In this document: positions 18,251-26,436 of the stretch, one piece after another
How the letters are laid out: every line of letters starts with the position of its first letter
How positions within the stretch are numbered: position 1 is the first letter of the stretch
DNA from: Lautropia mirabilis
GTDB taxonomy: Bacteria > Pseudomonadota > Gammaproteobacteria > Burkholderiales > Burkholderiaceae_E
NCBI RefSeq assembly: GCF_900637555.1
Contig: NZ_LR134378.1
Coordinates: forward strand, 2,676,001 to 2,740,000
Reading direction: 5' to 3'
Length of the DNA: 64,000 bases
Position numbers and translations under genes: made by a program
Notes under the pieces: model-generated
The model's input: only the letters and a program-made list of their open reading frames with translations
Databases searched by the model: none
What the model was told of the DNA's origin: nothing

Positions 18251-19072
18251 TCAGCCCTGGCTGACCACCACCATGGCCGGGCGCAGCACCCGATCGTTGA
18301 TCAGATAGCCTTTCTGCAGTACGGCCGCCACGTGGTTGGCCGCCACCTCCGGGTTGGGCTGCATGGAAATGGCCTGCTGGGTGTTGGGGTCGAAGCGCTG
18401 GCCCAGCGGGTCGACGACCTGGACCTTGTTGCGCTCCAGCGCCTGCTGCAGCTGGCGCAGCGTGGCCTGCACACCCTCGCGGATGCTGTCGACCGACGGG
18501 GTCTCGACGGTGAGCGCCATTTCCAGGCTGTCGCAGACCGGCAGCAGCGACTCGGCAAAGCCCTCGATGGCGAACTTGCGCGCCTTGTCCAGCTCTTCCT
18601 TGCTGCGGCGGCGGACGTTTTCCGTCTCGGCACTGGCGCGCACGAAGTGCTCGTGGTTCTCGCCGGCCTTCTGCTCGGCCTCGGCCAGCTGGGCCTTCAG
18701 GGCCTCGATCTCGGCCTGCAGGGCGGCCACGACGGCGTCGTCCTGTCCGGCCTCGGCATGCAGGGGGGCTTCCTGGCCAGCGGTCTGCCAGCCTTCCTGG
18801 CCCTGCGGGGCCGCCTGGCCAGGTTGGGCACCCTGCGGCTGGCCATGGGCGGCCTGCTGACCCTGGCTCGGCTGTGCGGCGTGCTGCCCCTGCTGCTGCC
18901 AGCTCTGGCCGGCGTCGTAGTAGGGCTCGTCGGCATGCCCATGCCGCTGGCCGGCCCGCGGGTAGTCACGCGGATCGTTGGCGAACATCGGCCGCTCCCC
19001 CCCGTAGCCATGCTGCGACTGCGGATGCTGACCGGGGTGATGCGAATCGCCGTGCTTTCTGAAATCCTTCAT
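18251..19072 (-). CDS. grpE: Nucleotide exchange factor GrpE with long N-terminal extension
   Basis: GrpE releases ADP from DnaK. The 273-residue protein has the normal coiled coil plus beta-wing (about 125-273: EAEQKAGENHEHFVRASAET, NVRRRSKEELDKARKFAIEG, GQRFDPNTQQAISMQ). The first ~115 residues are an unusual Gln/His/Ala-rich region, so the protein is longer than the usual 180-200 residues. I chose the ATG at 19072 (MKDFRKHGDSHHPGQ); an internal start such as the Met at MFANDP cannot be excluded. Confidence 0.92.
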   Translation of the reverse strand: MKDFRKHGDSHHPGQHPQSQHGYGGERPMFANDPRDYPRAGQRHGHADEPYYDAGQSWQQQGQHAAQPSQGQQAAHGQPQGAQPGQAAPQGQEGWQTAGQEAPLHAEAGQDDAVVAALQAEIEALKAQLAEAEQKAGENHEHFVRASAETENVRRRSKEELDKARKFAIEGFAESLLPVCDSLEMALTVETPSVDSIREGVQATLRQLQQALERNKVQVVDPLGQRFDPNTQQAISMQPNPEVAANHVAAVLQKGYLINDRVLRPAMVVVSQG

Positions 19073-19179
19073 GGCTTGGAATACCCCATTATCTTGAAAA
19101 GTCTGTCGAATCCGGCGACAGCGCAGCTGCCGCCCACCCCGGTGGCGGACATGGTTGCCTCCCCCCGCGGGCATGAACA

Positions 19180-19199
19180 TCACCCCTACATAGGGGTGA
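19180..19199 (-). promoter_or_regulatory. Palindrome upstream of grpE with a sigma-32-like -10
   Basis: CACCCCTA, CA, TAGGGGTG is an 8+2+8 perfect palindrome about 110 bp before the grpE start. On the minus strand it includes CCCCTATGTA, close to the sigma-32 -10 consensus, with TTGTGAA about 11 nt upstream as a weak -35. It could be a heat-shock promoter, an operator, or both. Confidence 0.4.
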
Positions 19200-19498
19200 A
19201 ACAAGGATTCACAACCCGGATTTGACCACATCCCTGCCCAGGCGGCACGAACGGTCTGCCCCAGAGGACGGAAGATCCGCGCCAGGAGCGCGATACGGGC
19301 CAGTCCCGTCATGCCGGCCCCCTCTGGAAACGCCACTGTGGCGCACACGTCCATGGCATGGGCAGACCCCGCCATGGGTTGCCAACATGGTCCACAATAA
19401 GTCTCTGGCACCCGGTACCTGTCCAGACGCCGGGCGCCGCCGGGCAGCGCGCGACCCATGGTGCCGCCCATCCCTCAACCATTCACAGGAGAAACCGC

Positions 19499-19978
19499 AT
19501 GAGTCTGATGTCCTTCATGAAGGAAGCCGGCGAGAAGCTGTTTGGCGGCGGCACGGCCCAGGCCGCCACCCCGGCCAGCAACCCCGATGCGGCCAACCAG
19601 GCGGCGGCCGATGCGATCGTCACCTACATCCGCGCCCAGAACCTGGACGCCGAGAACCTGAGCGTGAAGTTCGATGGTGCCAGCAGCGCCGTCACGGTCT
19701 CGGGTCAGGCTTCCGACCAGGAAACCAAGGAAAAGATCCTGCTGTGCTGCGGCAACGTGGCCGGCGTGGAGCAGGTCAACGACGAGCTGACGGTGGCCAC
19801 GTCCGCCCCCGAGGCCCGCTACTACACCGTGGTCAAGGGCGACACGCTCTCGAAGATCGCCAAGGAGTACTACGGCAACGCCAACCTGTACAACAAGATC
19901 TTCGAGGCCAACCGGCCCATGCTGTCGCACCCCGACAAGATCTACCCGGGACAGAAGCTGCGCATTCCGCCGCAGTGA
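19499..19978 (+). CDS. kbp: BON-LysM protein, Kbp/YgaU type
   Basis: A 159-residue soluble protein without a signal peptide. Residues 1-16 (MSLMSFMKEAGEKLFG) match the start of Kbp/YgaU. A BON domain (about 38-102) follows, then a LysM domain (108-157, YYTVVKGDTLSKIAKEYYG to YPGQKLRIP). E. coli Kbp is a cytoplasmic potassium-binding protein; the same role here is inferred from architecture. AGGAGA just before the ATG at 19499 is a good ribosome binding site. A strong terminator follows at 20074. Confidence 0.9.
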   Translation: MSLMSFMKEAGEKLFGGGTAQAATPASNPDAANQAAADAIVTYIRAQNLDAENLSVKFDGASSAVTVSGQASDQETKEKILLCCGNVAGVEQVNDELTVATSAPEARYYTVVKGDTLSKIAKEYYGNANLYNKIFEANRPMLSHPDKIYPGQKLRIPPQ

Positions 19979-20073
19979 TCCTGATGGCGGCGGCCATGCC
20001 CCGCTGGCGACAGATCCGGCCTCCGGGCCTGTCGCAGGCGGCGTCCTGATACGCCGCCCCGGATCGCCCCATG

Positions 20074-20105
20074 AAAAGGCCACGCTTTCGCGTGGCCTTT
20101 TTTTA
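20074..20105 (+). terminator. Rho-independent terminator of the BON-LysM gene
   Basis: AAAAGGCCACGC, loop TTTC and GCGTGGCCTTTT form a 12-bp stem with a long T-run, about 95 bp after the stop codon. Confidence 0.92.
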
Positions 20106-20607
20106 CGGCATCCGGATCTGGCCCCCCGGACAAACCATTTTCCACCGCTATTCCAGACAAACGCCCTTATATCCCGGGCGATATGGCAATAATCTGACGC
20201 CCTATCCATGATCACACGAGTCCCGAGAAGCCGTGATGCAACGCACGCCTTCACTCCCGGCCCGGAGACCCCTAGGGATTACCCCAAACCCATTCAGCCC
20301 TCCTTCTCCACATTTACCACCTGATTTAATTCCAAATCAAATCTTATCCCTGCCATCCGGCTCCACAAGCCGATTCATGCGTATTTTGACGCAGGGAACC
20401 CTTGTTTTCTGCAGCGCATCATCAAACACTGGGGATTACCCATCCCAAAACCCGCACCTGCATTTTCAGCCCGGTTTCCTGTGCTACGTTTTTGACATGC
20501 GCCCGTCCTGGCTCGTGCGTTCGACAGACCTGCCCGCGCCAGAATCATCGCTTCATTTCATGCGGTGATCGGTCAGTCCAATATTCATTCGATATAAGAA
20601 TCACGAT
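20106..20607 (+). other. 502-bp gene-free region before the APC permease
   Basis: No credible gene is visible, and base composition is less GC-rich than around it. It holds GACCCCTAGGGATT at 20267-20280, a near-copy of a motif upstream of the rsxB-like gene (1359-1371). The last 30 bp are AT-rich (CATTCGATATAAGAATCACG), with GATATAAG as a possible -10. I recognise no riboswitch or tRNA. Confidence 0.5.
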
Positions 20608-22173
20608 ATGAAAGAGACCACGAACGCCCCCAACTACAGCTGCTCAGGCAAGCAGAAAAACACCGAGAAGCTCCAGGCCTCCCTGAAGACCCGTCATCTC
20701 ACGATGATGTCGATTGCCGGCGTGATCGGTGCAGCGCTGTTCGTGGGCTCGGGCAAGATCATCTACACCACGGGACCTGCCGTGGTGCTGGCCTACCTGG
20801 CCGGCGGCATCGTGGTCATGCTCATCATGCGCATGCTGGGCGAGATGGCCACCTCCTCGCCCGATACCGGCTCGTTCTCCACCTACGCCGACAAGGCCAT
20901 CGGTCGCTGGGCCGGCTTCACCATCGGCTGGCTGTACTGGTGGTTCTGGGCCCTGCTGATGGCCTGGGAAGCCTATGTGGCCGGGATGATCCTGAACATC
21001 TGGTTCCCCGACATCTCGGTCAACGTGTTCACCCTGGTGGCCACATTCCTGCTGATCAGCATCAACTTCATGAACGTGCGCAACTACGGCGAATTCGAGT
21101 TCTGGTTCGCGCTGATCAAGGTCACGGCCATCGTCTGCTTCATCATCATCTGCCTGCTGGCAGTCCTCAACATCTGGCAGGGTGGCACGGTACATGGCAT
21201 CGCCAATCTCACGGCCCATGGCGGCTTCATGCCCAACGGCTGGTCGTCGGTCATCGTGGCCATGCTGGGGGTGATGTTTGCCTTCCTGGGCGCCGAGATC
21301 GTCACCATTGCGGCCTCGGAATCGGCCAACCCGGCCGACCAGATCGTCAAGGCCACCAACTCGGTGGTCTGGCGGATCTGCCTCTTCTACATCGGCTCGA
21401 TCTTCCTGATCGTCTGCCTGGTGCCCTGGAACGACCCGCATCTGGGCGAGTCCGGCTACGGCTCCTATCGCCGCACCCTGGAACTGCTGGGCGTGCCCGG
21501 TGCCCAGTACCTGATGAACTTCGTGGTGCTCACCTCGGTCAGCAGCTGCCTGATCTCGGCCCACTACACCGCCTCGCGCATGCTGTTCTCGCTGGCCAAG
21601 CGCGGTGACGCCCACCCCATCTTCAAGCAGACCTCCACCCGCGGCATCCCCGTGTACTCGGTCATCGCCTCGTGCTCCATTGCCGTGTTCATCTCGGTGC
21701 TGAACTTCTTCGAGTCGCTGCGCCCGAAGGACATCCTGGACCTGCTGATGAACACCACAGGCATGATCGCCATGCTGGTCTACCTGGTCATTGCCTTCTC
21801 GCAGCTGAAGATGCGCCGCAAGCTGGAGGCCGAAGGCCGTGAGATCCGCCTGAAGATGTGGCTATTCCCCTGGCTCACCTATGGCGTCATCGCTTTCATC
21901 ATCGGCTCGCTCATCGTCATGATGTTCATCGACGAGTACCGTCACATGGTGCTGGCCACGGCCGTGGCCGCCATCCTGGTGATGCTGGGCGGCTTCGTGG
22001 TGCATGCCCGCGAGAACGCCAGGGCACGTGCCGAACAGAAGGCCCGACAGGCCACCACAGCCCCTCACAGCAACCTGCGCGACCGAGAGTCCACACGTGG
22101 CAGCCGTCAGCGCTACAGCCGTCTGGGTGGCGCCACCAACGGCGTGCGCAACCGGCTGGAGGCCGAGTCCTGA
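20608..22173 (+). CDS. Amino acid permease, GABA-permease-like (APC family)
   Basis: A 521-residue inner-membrane transporter with about 12 hydrophobic segments. The N-terminal segment LKTRHLTMMSIAGVIGAALFVGSG and the downstream GPAVVLAYLAGGIVVMLIMRMLGEMA are diagnostic of the amino-acid permease group that includes GabP, AnsP and ProY. GabP-like proteins are the closest by sequence feel, but the substrate cannot be fixed. The last ~50 residues are a basic, hydrophilic cytoplasmic tail. The gene stands alone and is followed by a strong terminator. Confidence 0.88.
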   Translation: MKETTNAPNYSCSGKQKNTEKLQASLKTRHLTMMSIAGVIGAALFVGSGKIIYTTGPAVVLAYLAGGIVVMLIMRMLGEMATSSPDTGSFSTYADKAIGRWAGFTIGWLYWWFWALLMAWEAYVAGMILNIWFPDISVNVFTLVATFLLISINFMNVRNYGEFEFWFALIKVTAIVCFIIICLLAVLNIWQGGTVHGIANLTAHGGFMPNGWSSVIVAMLGVMFAFLGAEIVTIAASESANPADQIVKATNSVVWRICLFYIGSIFLIVCLVPWNDPHLGESGYGSYRRTLELLGVPGAQYLMNFVVLTSVSSCLISAHYTASRMLFSLAKRGDAHPIFKQTSTRGIPVYSVIASCSIAVFISVLNFFESLRPKDILDLLMNTTGMIAMLVYLVIAFSQLKMRRKLEAEGREIRLKMWLFPWLTYGVIAFIIGSLIVMMFIDEYRHMVLATAVAAILVMLGGFVVHARENARARAEQKARQATTAPHSNLRDRESTRGSRQRYSRLGGATNGVRNRLEAES

Positions 22174-22239
22174 AACCCGCTGCAGGCGAAGGCATCGATA
22201 TATCCCGTCTTCGCCGGCCGCTCCCCCTGCAGGAAAGGC

Positions 22240-22275
22240 AAAGCCCCCGCATCCTTCATGGACCGGGGGCTTTTT
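22240..22275 (+). terminator. Rho-independent terminator of the permease
   Basis: AAAGCCCCCG (22240-22249) pairs with CGGGGGCTTT and runs into TTTTT, 66 bp after the stop codon. Confidence 0.9.
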
Positions 22276-22355
22276 CATGGGTAGTCGAAGCAGGACAGGC
22301 TGTGGGCTTCGTTCAATCGTCCCTGCTTCTGCGTCCCGCCGCCGGGTGCCCTGCT

Positions 22356-23045
22356 TCAGGACAGGAACAGCTTCAGCGCAAAGGCCAGCAGCAGCACGCC
22401 CATGATGCGCTCGAACCAGTGACCATAGGCCAGGAAGCGCTGTCGCACGGCCTGCTGCGAGAAGAGCAGTGACACCACCACGAACCAGGCCGCCGTGGCT
22501 GCGCACATCCAGAGCCCATAGAGACCCTGCACCCACAACGGCGTGGCCGGGCTGACCACGGTGGTGAACACGGCCAGAAAGAACAGTGTGGCCTTGGGAT
22601 TGGTGGCGTTGGTCATGAAGCCCACCCAGAAGGCGCGGCGGGCGGATGGTTCAGGCATCGGGACTGACGCGGCCTCCGGCATCATCCCCGCGGGCGCATC
22701 TCCCACCGGAGCGCCCTGCGTCGGCCCCTGCACGGCCACATCCTGCGGCGTCGGAGGCGCACTGCGCACGAAACGGATGCCCAGCCACAGCAGGTAGGCC
22801 GCACCGGCCCAGCGGGCGGCCGTCATCGCCCACGGTGTGGCACGCAGCAACGCGCTGATGCCCACCAGCGTGTAGAGCACATGGATCGAGATGCCGGCCC
22901 CGATGCCCAGCGCCGTCCAGATGCCGACCCGACGCCCATGCCGCACGCTCTGGCGGATCGCCACCGCAAAATCCGGCCCCGGCGAAATGACCGCCAGGAA
23001 GTGGATGAGGACGATGCCCAGGAATTCCGATCCGTATTGCGTCAC
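22356..23045 (-). CDS. LysE/RhtB family amino acid exporter
   Basis: A 229-residue inner-membrane exporter with six hydrophobic segments. The start VTQYGSEFLGIVLIHFLAVI followed by SPGPDFAVAIRQSVRHG is the LysE/RhtB signature. A hydrophilic Pro/Ala-rich loop (about 95-130) separates the two halves. The start is GTG at 23045, overlapping the stop of the small upstream ORF as GTGA; the TTG at 23048 is one codon earlier. It probably exports an amino acid such as threonine, homoserine or lysine. It is transcribed after hemH and the small ORF. Confidence 0.9.
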   Translation of the reverse strand: MTQYGSEFLGIVLIHFLAVISPGPDFAVAIRQSVRHGRRVGIWTALGIGAGISIHVLYTLVGISALLRATPWAMTAARWAGAAYLLWLGIRFVRSAPPTPQDVAVQGPTQGAPVGDAPAGMMPEAASVPMPEPSARRAFWVGFMTNATNPKATLFFLAVFTTVVSPATPLWVQGLYGLWMCAATAAWFVVVSLLFSQQAVRQRFLAYGHWFERIMGVLLLAFALKLFLS

Positions 23046-23218
23046 CAATCGCGCTCCTCACACAAGGCCTCATCGATCTCGGCACGCGACCGGTTCTCAA
23101 GACTTTTCTGCGCAAGCAGCCAGTCCACCGCCGTCAGCCCGGGCTGTTCCGGACGCTGCTGCTGCCGTTGGTGCCCTTCAGACTCTTCAGACGACGGAAT
23201 CACAGATCGGTCAGCCAC
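23042..23218 (-). CDS. Small hypothetical ORF between hemH and lysE
   Basis: A 58-residue ORF (VADRSVIPSSEESEGHQRQQ and on to EIDEALCEERDW) starting at a GTG 11 bp after the hemH stop. GAGGGG stands before the GTG as a possible ribosome binding site. Its TGA overlaps the GTG of the LysE gene, the layout expected of a translated gene in a tight operon. The first half is Gln/Glu-rich and probably disordered; the second half (AVDWLLAQKSLENRSRAEIDE) looks helical. I recognise no family. It could instead be a leader that sets LysE translation. Confidence 0.5.
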   Translation of the reverse strand: MADRSVIPSSEESEGHQRQQQRPEQPGLTAVDWLLAQKSLENRSRAEIDEALCEERDW

Positions 23219-23229
23219 TGGACAGCCCC

Positions 23230-24267
23230 TCACCCCTTGCGCCGCCCCTGCTCCGCCTCCAGCGTCTTCCACCCCGCCAGCTCGTTGCCCACGATGTCGG
23301 CCAGGGCGTGGATCCACAGCGGAGCGTCGTTGAGGCAATGGATGTAGCGGAAGCGCTTGCCGCCGGCGCCCACGAAGGCGTTGTGCACCTCCATGTCGAT
23401 CTCTTCCAGCGTCTCGATGCAGTCGGACACGAACCCCGGGCACACCACGTCCACGGTCTTGACGCCCTTCCTGGCCAGTGCCTCCACGGTGGGCTGGGTG
23501 TAGGGCTTGACCCATTCCGCGCGGCCGAAGCGCGACTGGAAGGTCACCAGCCAGTCCTCCTTGGCCAGCCCCAGGGCGGCGGCGATGAGGGCGGCGCTTT
23601 CTTGGCACTGCTTCACGTAGGGGTCGCCCTGATCCACGCAGCTCTGTGGCAGGCCGTGGAAACTGAAGATGAGCTTCTCGGGCTTGCCGGCCTCGGACTG
23701 GCGCCAGGAGTGGCGGATGCTCTCGGCCACGGCAGCAATGTAGCCAGGGTCGTCGTGAAAGCTCTGCAGGAAGCGCAGCGCCGGAATGCTGCGCCACTTC
23801 AGGAACTCGCGGGCGATCACATCGAACACGGTGCCGCTGGTGGCGGCCGAGTACTGCGGGTACATCGGCAGCACGACGATGCGCGAGAAACCCCGGTCAC
23901 GCAGGTCGCGCAGGGCGTCGGCCATCGACGGGTTGCCATAGCGCATGGCCCAGACCACCTCCACCTGCCGGCCCCGCTTGTTCAGCTCATCCTGCAGCGC
24001 CTCGGCCACCAGCTTCGTGTTGACCAGCAGCGGGGAACCGGCCTTGGTCCAGATGGAGCGGTACTTCTCGGCCGACTCCTTGGGTCGGCGGGTCAGCACC
24101 ACGGAGTACAGGATGGGCCACCAGATGAGGGGCGACTGCTCGACAACCCGCCGGTCGGAGAGGAACTCACGCAGGTAGCGGCGCACCTCCGGCACCTCCG
24201 GCTTGTCGGGCGTGCCCAGCTGGACCAGCAGGATGGCGGCGCGGGAGGGTGGGACGGTATCGTTCAT
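23230..24267 (-). CDS. hemH: Ferrochelatase
   Basis: HemH inserts ferrous iron into protoporphyrin IX, the last step of protoheme synthesis. The 345-residue protein shows the family segments AILLVQLGTPDKPEVPEVRRYLREFLSD (start), VVLPMYPQYSAATSGTVFD, the iron-site histidine in FSFHGLPQS and the conserved VVCPGFVSDCIETLEEI. The ATG at 24267 fits family starts. It begins a likely operon with the small ORF and the LysE gene, and hemL lies about 10 kb away, not linked. Confidence 0.96.
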   Translation of the reverse strand: MNDTVPPSRAAILLVQLGTPDKPEVPEVRRYLREFLSDRRVVEQSPLIWWPILYSVVLTRRPKESAEKYRSIWTKAGSPLLVNTKLVAEALQDELNKRGRQVEVVWAMRYGNPSMADALRDLRDRGFSRIVVLPMYPQYSAATSGTVFDVIAREFLKWRSIPALRFLQSFHDDPGYIAAVAESIRHSWRQSEAGKPEKLIFSFHGLPQSCVDQGDPYVKQCQESAALIAAALGLAKEDWLVTFQSRFGRAEWVKPYTQPTVEALARKGVKTVDVVCPGFVSDCIETLEEIDMEVHNAFVGAGGKRFRYIHCLNDAPLWIHALADIVGNELAGWKTLEAEQGRRKG

Positions 24268-24416
24268 GGCAGGCGTCGGTCATGTGGACAACGGGGTCCA
24301 TCGTCAGTGATCAGCGCTGATTGTAGGGGCTGGCTGACCATGCCGTTTCAGGCGTTGCACGGGGCACGACAGCAGGCCACGACAGCGGACCACGCTCGAG
24401 GGCCATGACGCCCTGC

Positions 24417-25436
24417 TCACTCCCGCCCTGCATCCAGCGCCGACGACACCAGGCGCGCCGTGATGTCCACCATGGGGATCATCCGCTGGTAGGCCATGCG
24501 GGTGGGGCCGATGACGCCCAGGGTGCCCACCACCTTGCCGTCGGCCTTGTAGGGCGCAATGACGATGGACAGTTCCTCCATCGGCACCAGCTCGGACTCC
24601 CCACCAATATAGATCTGCACGCCGCTGGCGCGGGCCGAGGCATCCATCAGCTGCAGCAGGTCGGTGCGCTGCTCGAAGAGGCTGAAGAGCTGCTTCAGGC
24701 GCGCCATATCGTCGGCAAAGTCAGGAATGCCGACAAAGTTGCTGCTGCCGGCGATGAGCATCTTGTCGCTGTCGTCTTCCACGGCCTCGCGACCGGCATC
24801 GATGGCGCGCTGCATCAGGGCGCTGATGTCGCGGCGCAGCTCGGCCAGCTCGGTGCCCAGGCGACGCCTGATCTCGTCGAAGCCGATGCCGGCGTAATGG
24901 GCATTGATGTAGTTGGCCGCTTCGTTGAGGGTGGATGGCGTGTAGTCGCGGTCAAGCTGCAGCATGCGGTTGTGCACATCCCCCTCGGGCGACACAAGAA
25001 TGAGCAGCACGCGTCGGGCCGAGAGCCGCAGGAACTCGATGTGCCGGAAGGTGCCACCGCGGCGCTGGGTGGAGACCACGCCGGCAAAGGACGAAAGCTC
25101 CGAGAGCAGCCCCGCGGCCTTGGCCAGGACCTGGCGGGGCTCCTGGGCCACCAGGGCCCCCTGCATCTGGCTGGCCTCACCGGCTTCCAGAGGCTGGACG
25201 GTGAGCAGCGAGTCGACAAACAGCCGGTAGCCACGCGGAGTGGGCACACGACCACTGGACGTGTGGCGATGGGCAATCAGGCCATGCTCTTCCAGATTGG
25301 CCATGACGTTGCGGATGGTGGCCGGCGACAGGTCCAGGCGCGAGTACTGCGACAGCGTGCGCGAGCCCACGGGCTGGCCGTCGACGATGTAGTGTTCGAT
25401 GAGGGACTTGAGCAGGATTCGGGCGCGTTCATCCAT
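24417..25436 (-). CDS. hrcA: Heat-inducible transcription repressor HrcA
   Basis: HrcA represses class-I heat-shock genes by binding CIRCE repeats. The 339-residue protein has the winged-helix start [20 protein letters not shown] with [20 protein letters not shown] and [18 protein letters not shown], then a GAF-like domain ending in [17 protein letters not shown]. The ATG at 25436 matches family starts. It is divergent from nadK. No CIRCE site was found in this window, so its targets (probably groESL) lie elsewhere; grpE and dnaK here seem to depend on sigma-32. Confidence 0.95.
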   Translation of the reverse strand: MDERARILLKSLIEHYIVDGQPVGSRTLSQYSRLDLSPATIRNVMANLEEHGLIAHRHTSSGRVPTPRGYRLFVDSLLTVQPLEAGEASQMQGALVAQEPRQVLAKAAGLLSELSSFAGVVSTQRRGGTFRHIEFLRLSARRVLLILVSPEGDVHNRMLQLDRDYTPSTLNEAANYINAHYAGIGFDEIRRRLGTELAELRRDISALMQRAIDAGREAVEDDSDKMLIAGSSNFVGIPDFADDMARLKQLFSLFEQRTDLLQLMDASARASGVQIYIGGESELVPMEELSIVIAPYKADGKVVGTLGVIGPTRMAYQRMIPMVDITARLVSSALDAGRE

Positions 25437-25512
25437 TCGGCTTACCCGGGATGACCCGGCAGGAGTCAATGACCATGACGCAATTATCCGGAATTATGGT
25501 TCAATCCGCCGC

Positions 25513-26382
25513 ATGACTGCCCCTTTCAAGACCATCGCGCTGTTCGGTCGCCCGCAATCCGACGGGCTGCGTGAGCGCATCCTCGAGGAAATTGCCGACT
25601 GGCTGACCCAGCGCGGTATCACGGTGCTGACCGAGATCAGCCGCAACATGCGACTGGTGCAGTCACTGGGGCGCCGGGCAGATTTAGCCGTGGTGGTGGG
25701 GGGCGACGGCACCATGCTGGGGGTGGCCCGCGCGCTGGCCCCGCTGAAGGTGCCCATCGTCGGCATCAACCGCGGGCGGCTGGGCTTCATCACCGACATT
25801 CCGATGTCGGACTGGCAGAAGGGGCTGGACGAGATCCTGAACGGCCACTACGAGATCGAGGAACGGTCACTGCTCGAAGCGCACATCTGGCGGGACGGCA
25901 AGGCGCTCTTTCACGCCCGGGCGCTCAATGATGTGGTGATCAGCCGCAGCTCGCACACCGGGCTGATCGAGATCGAGGTGAGCGTCAACGGGCTTTACAT
26001 GTACAGCCCGCGCGCCGACGGCCTGATCGTGGCCACGCCCACGGGCTCCACCGCCTACGCGCTGTCGGTGGGCGGGCCGCTGATGCACCCGTCGCTGCAC
26101 GGCTTCGTGCTGGCGCCGGTGGCGCCACAGTCACTGTCGGCACGCCCCATCATCCTGCCCGACCAGTGCGAGGTGGAACTGACCATCCGCCACGGACGGA
26201 ACGCCCGGCTCAACTGCGACATGCAGTCCTTTGCATCCCTGCAGCTGGGCGACCGGGTGGTGCTGCACCGTTCGGCCGACTCCAGCCGCTTCCTGCATCC
26301 GCCCGGCTACAGCTACTACGCCACGCTGCGCACCAAGCTCAACTGGCACGAGATCCCGGGGCTGGAGCCGCGGCGGGGCTGA
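25513..26382 (+). CDS. nadK: NAD kinase
   Basis: NadK makes NADP from NAD and ATP or polyphosphate. The 289-residue protein has the GGDG motif (VVVGGDGTMLG), the NxxR loop GINRGRLGFITDI, the conserved ALNDVVISR and the Gly-rich SPRADGLIVATPTGSTAYA. The ATG at 25513 is chosen from family starts (MTAPFKTIALFGRPQSDGLR). The hrcA-nadK-recN neighbourhood is conserved in Burkholderiales. Confidence 0.97.
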   Translation: MTAPFKTIALFGRPQSDGLRERILEEIADWLTQRGITVLTEISRNMRLVQSLGRRADLAVVVGGDGTMLGVARALAPLKVPIVGINRGRLGFITDIPMSDWQKGLDEILNGHYEIEERSLLEAHIWRDGKALFHARALNDVVISRSSHTGLIEIEVSVNGLYMYSPRADGLIVATPTGSTAYALSVGGPLMHPSLHGFVLAPVAPQSLSARPIILPDQCEVELTIRHGRNARLNCDMQSFASLQLGDRVVLHRSADSSRFLHPPGYSYYATLRTKLNWHEIPGLEPRRG

Positions 26383-26436
26383 CGGTTTCATACGAAGTTC
26401 ATACGAAGCGCTTTCCAGGACGAGAGGCTTTCCATC

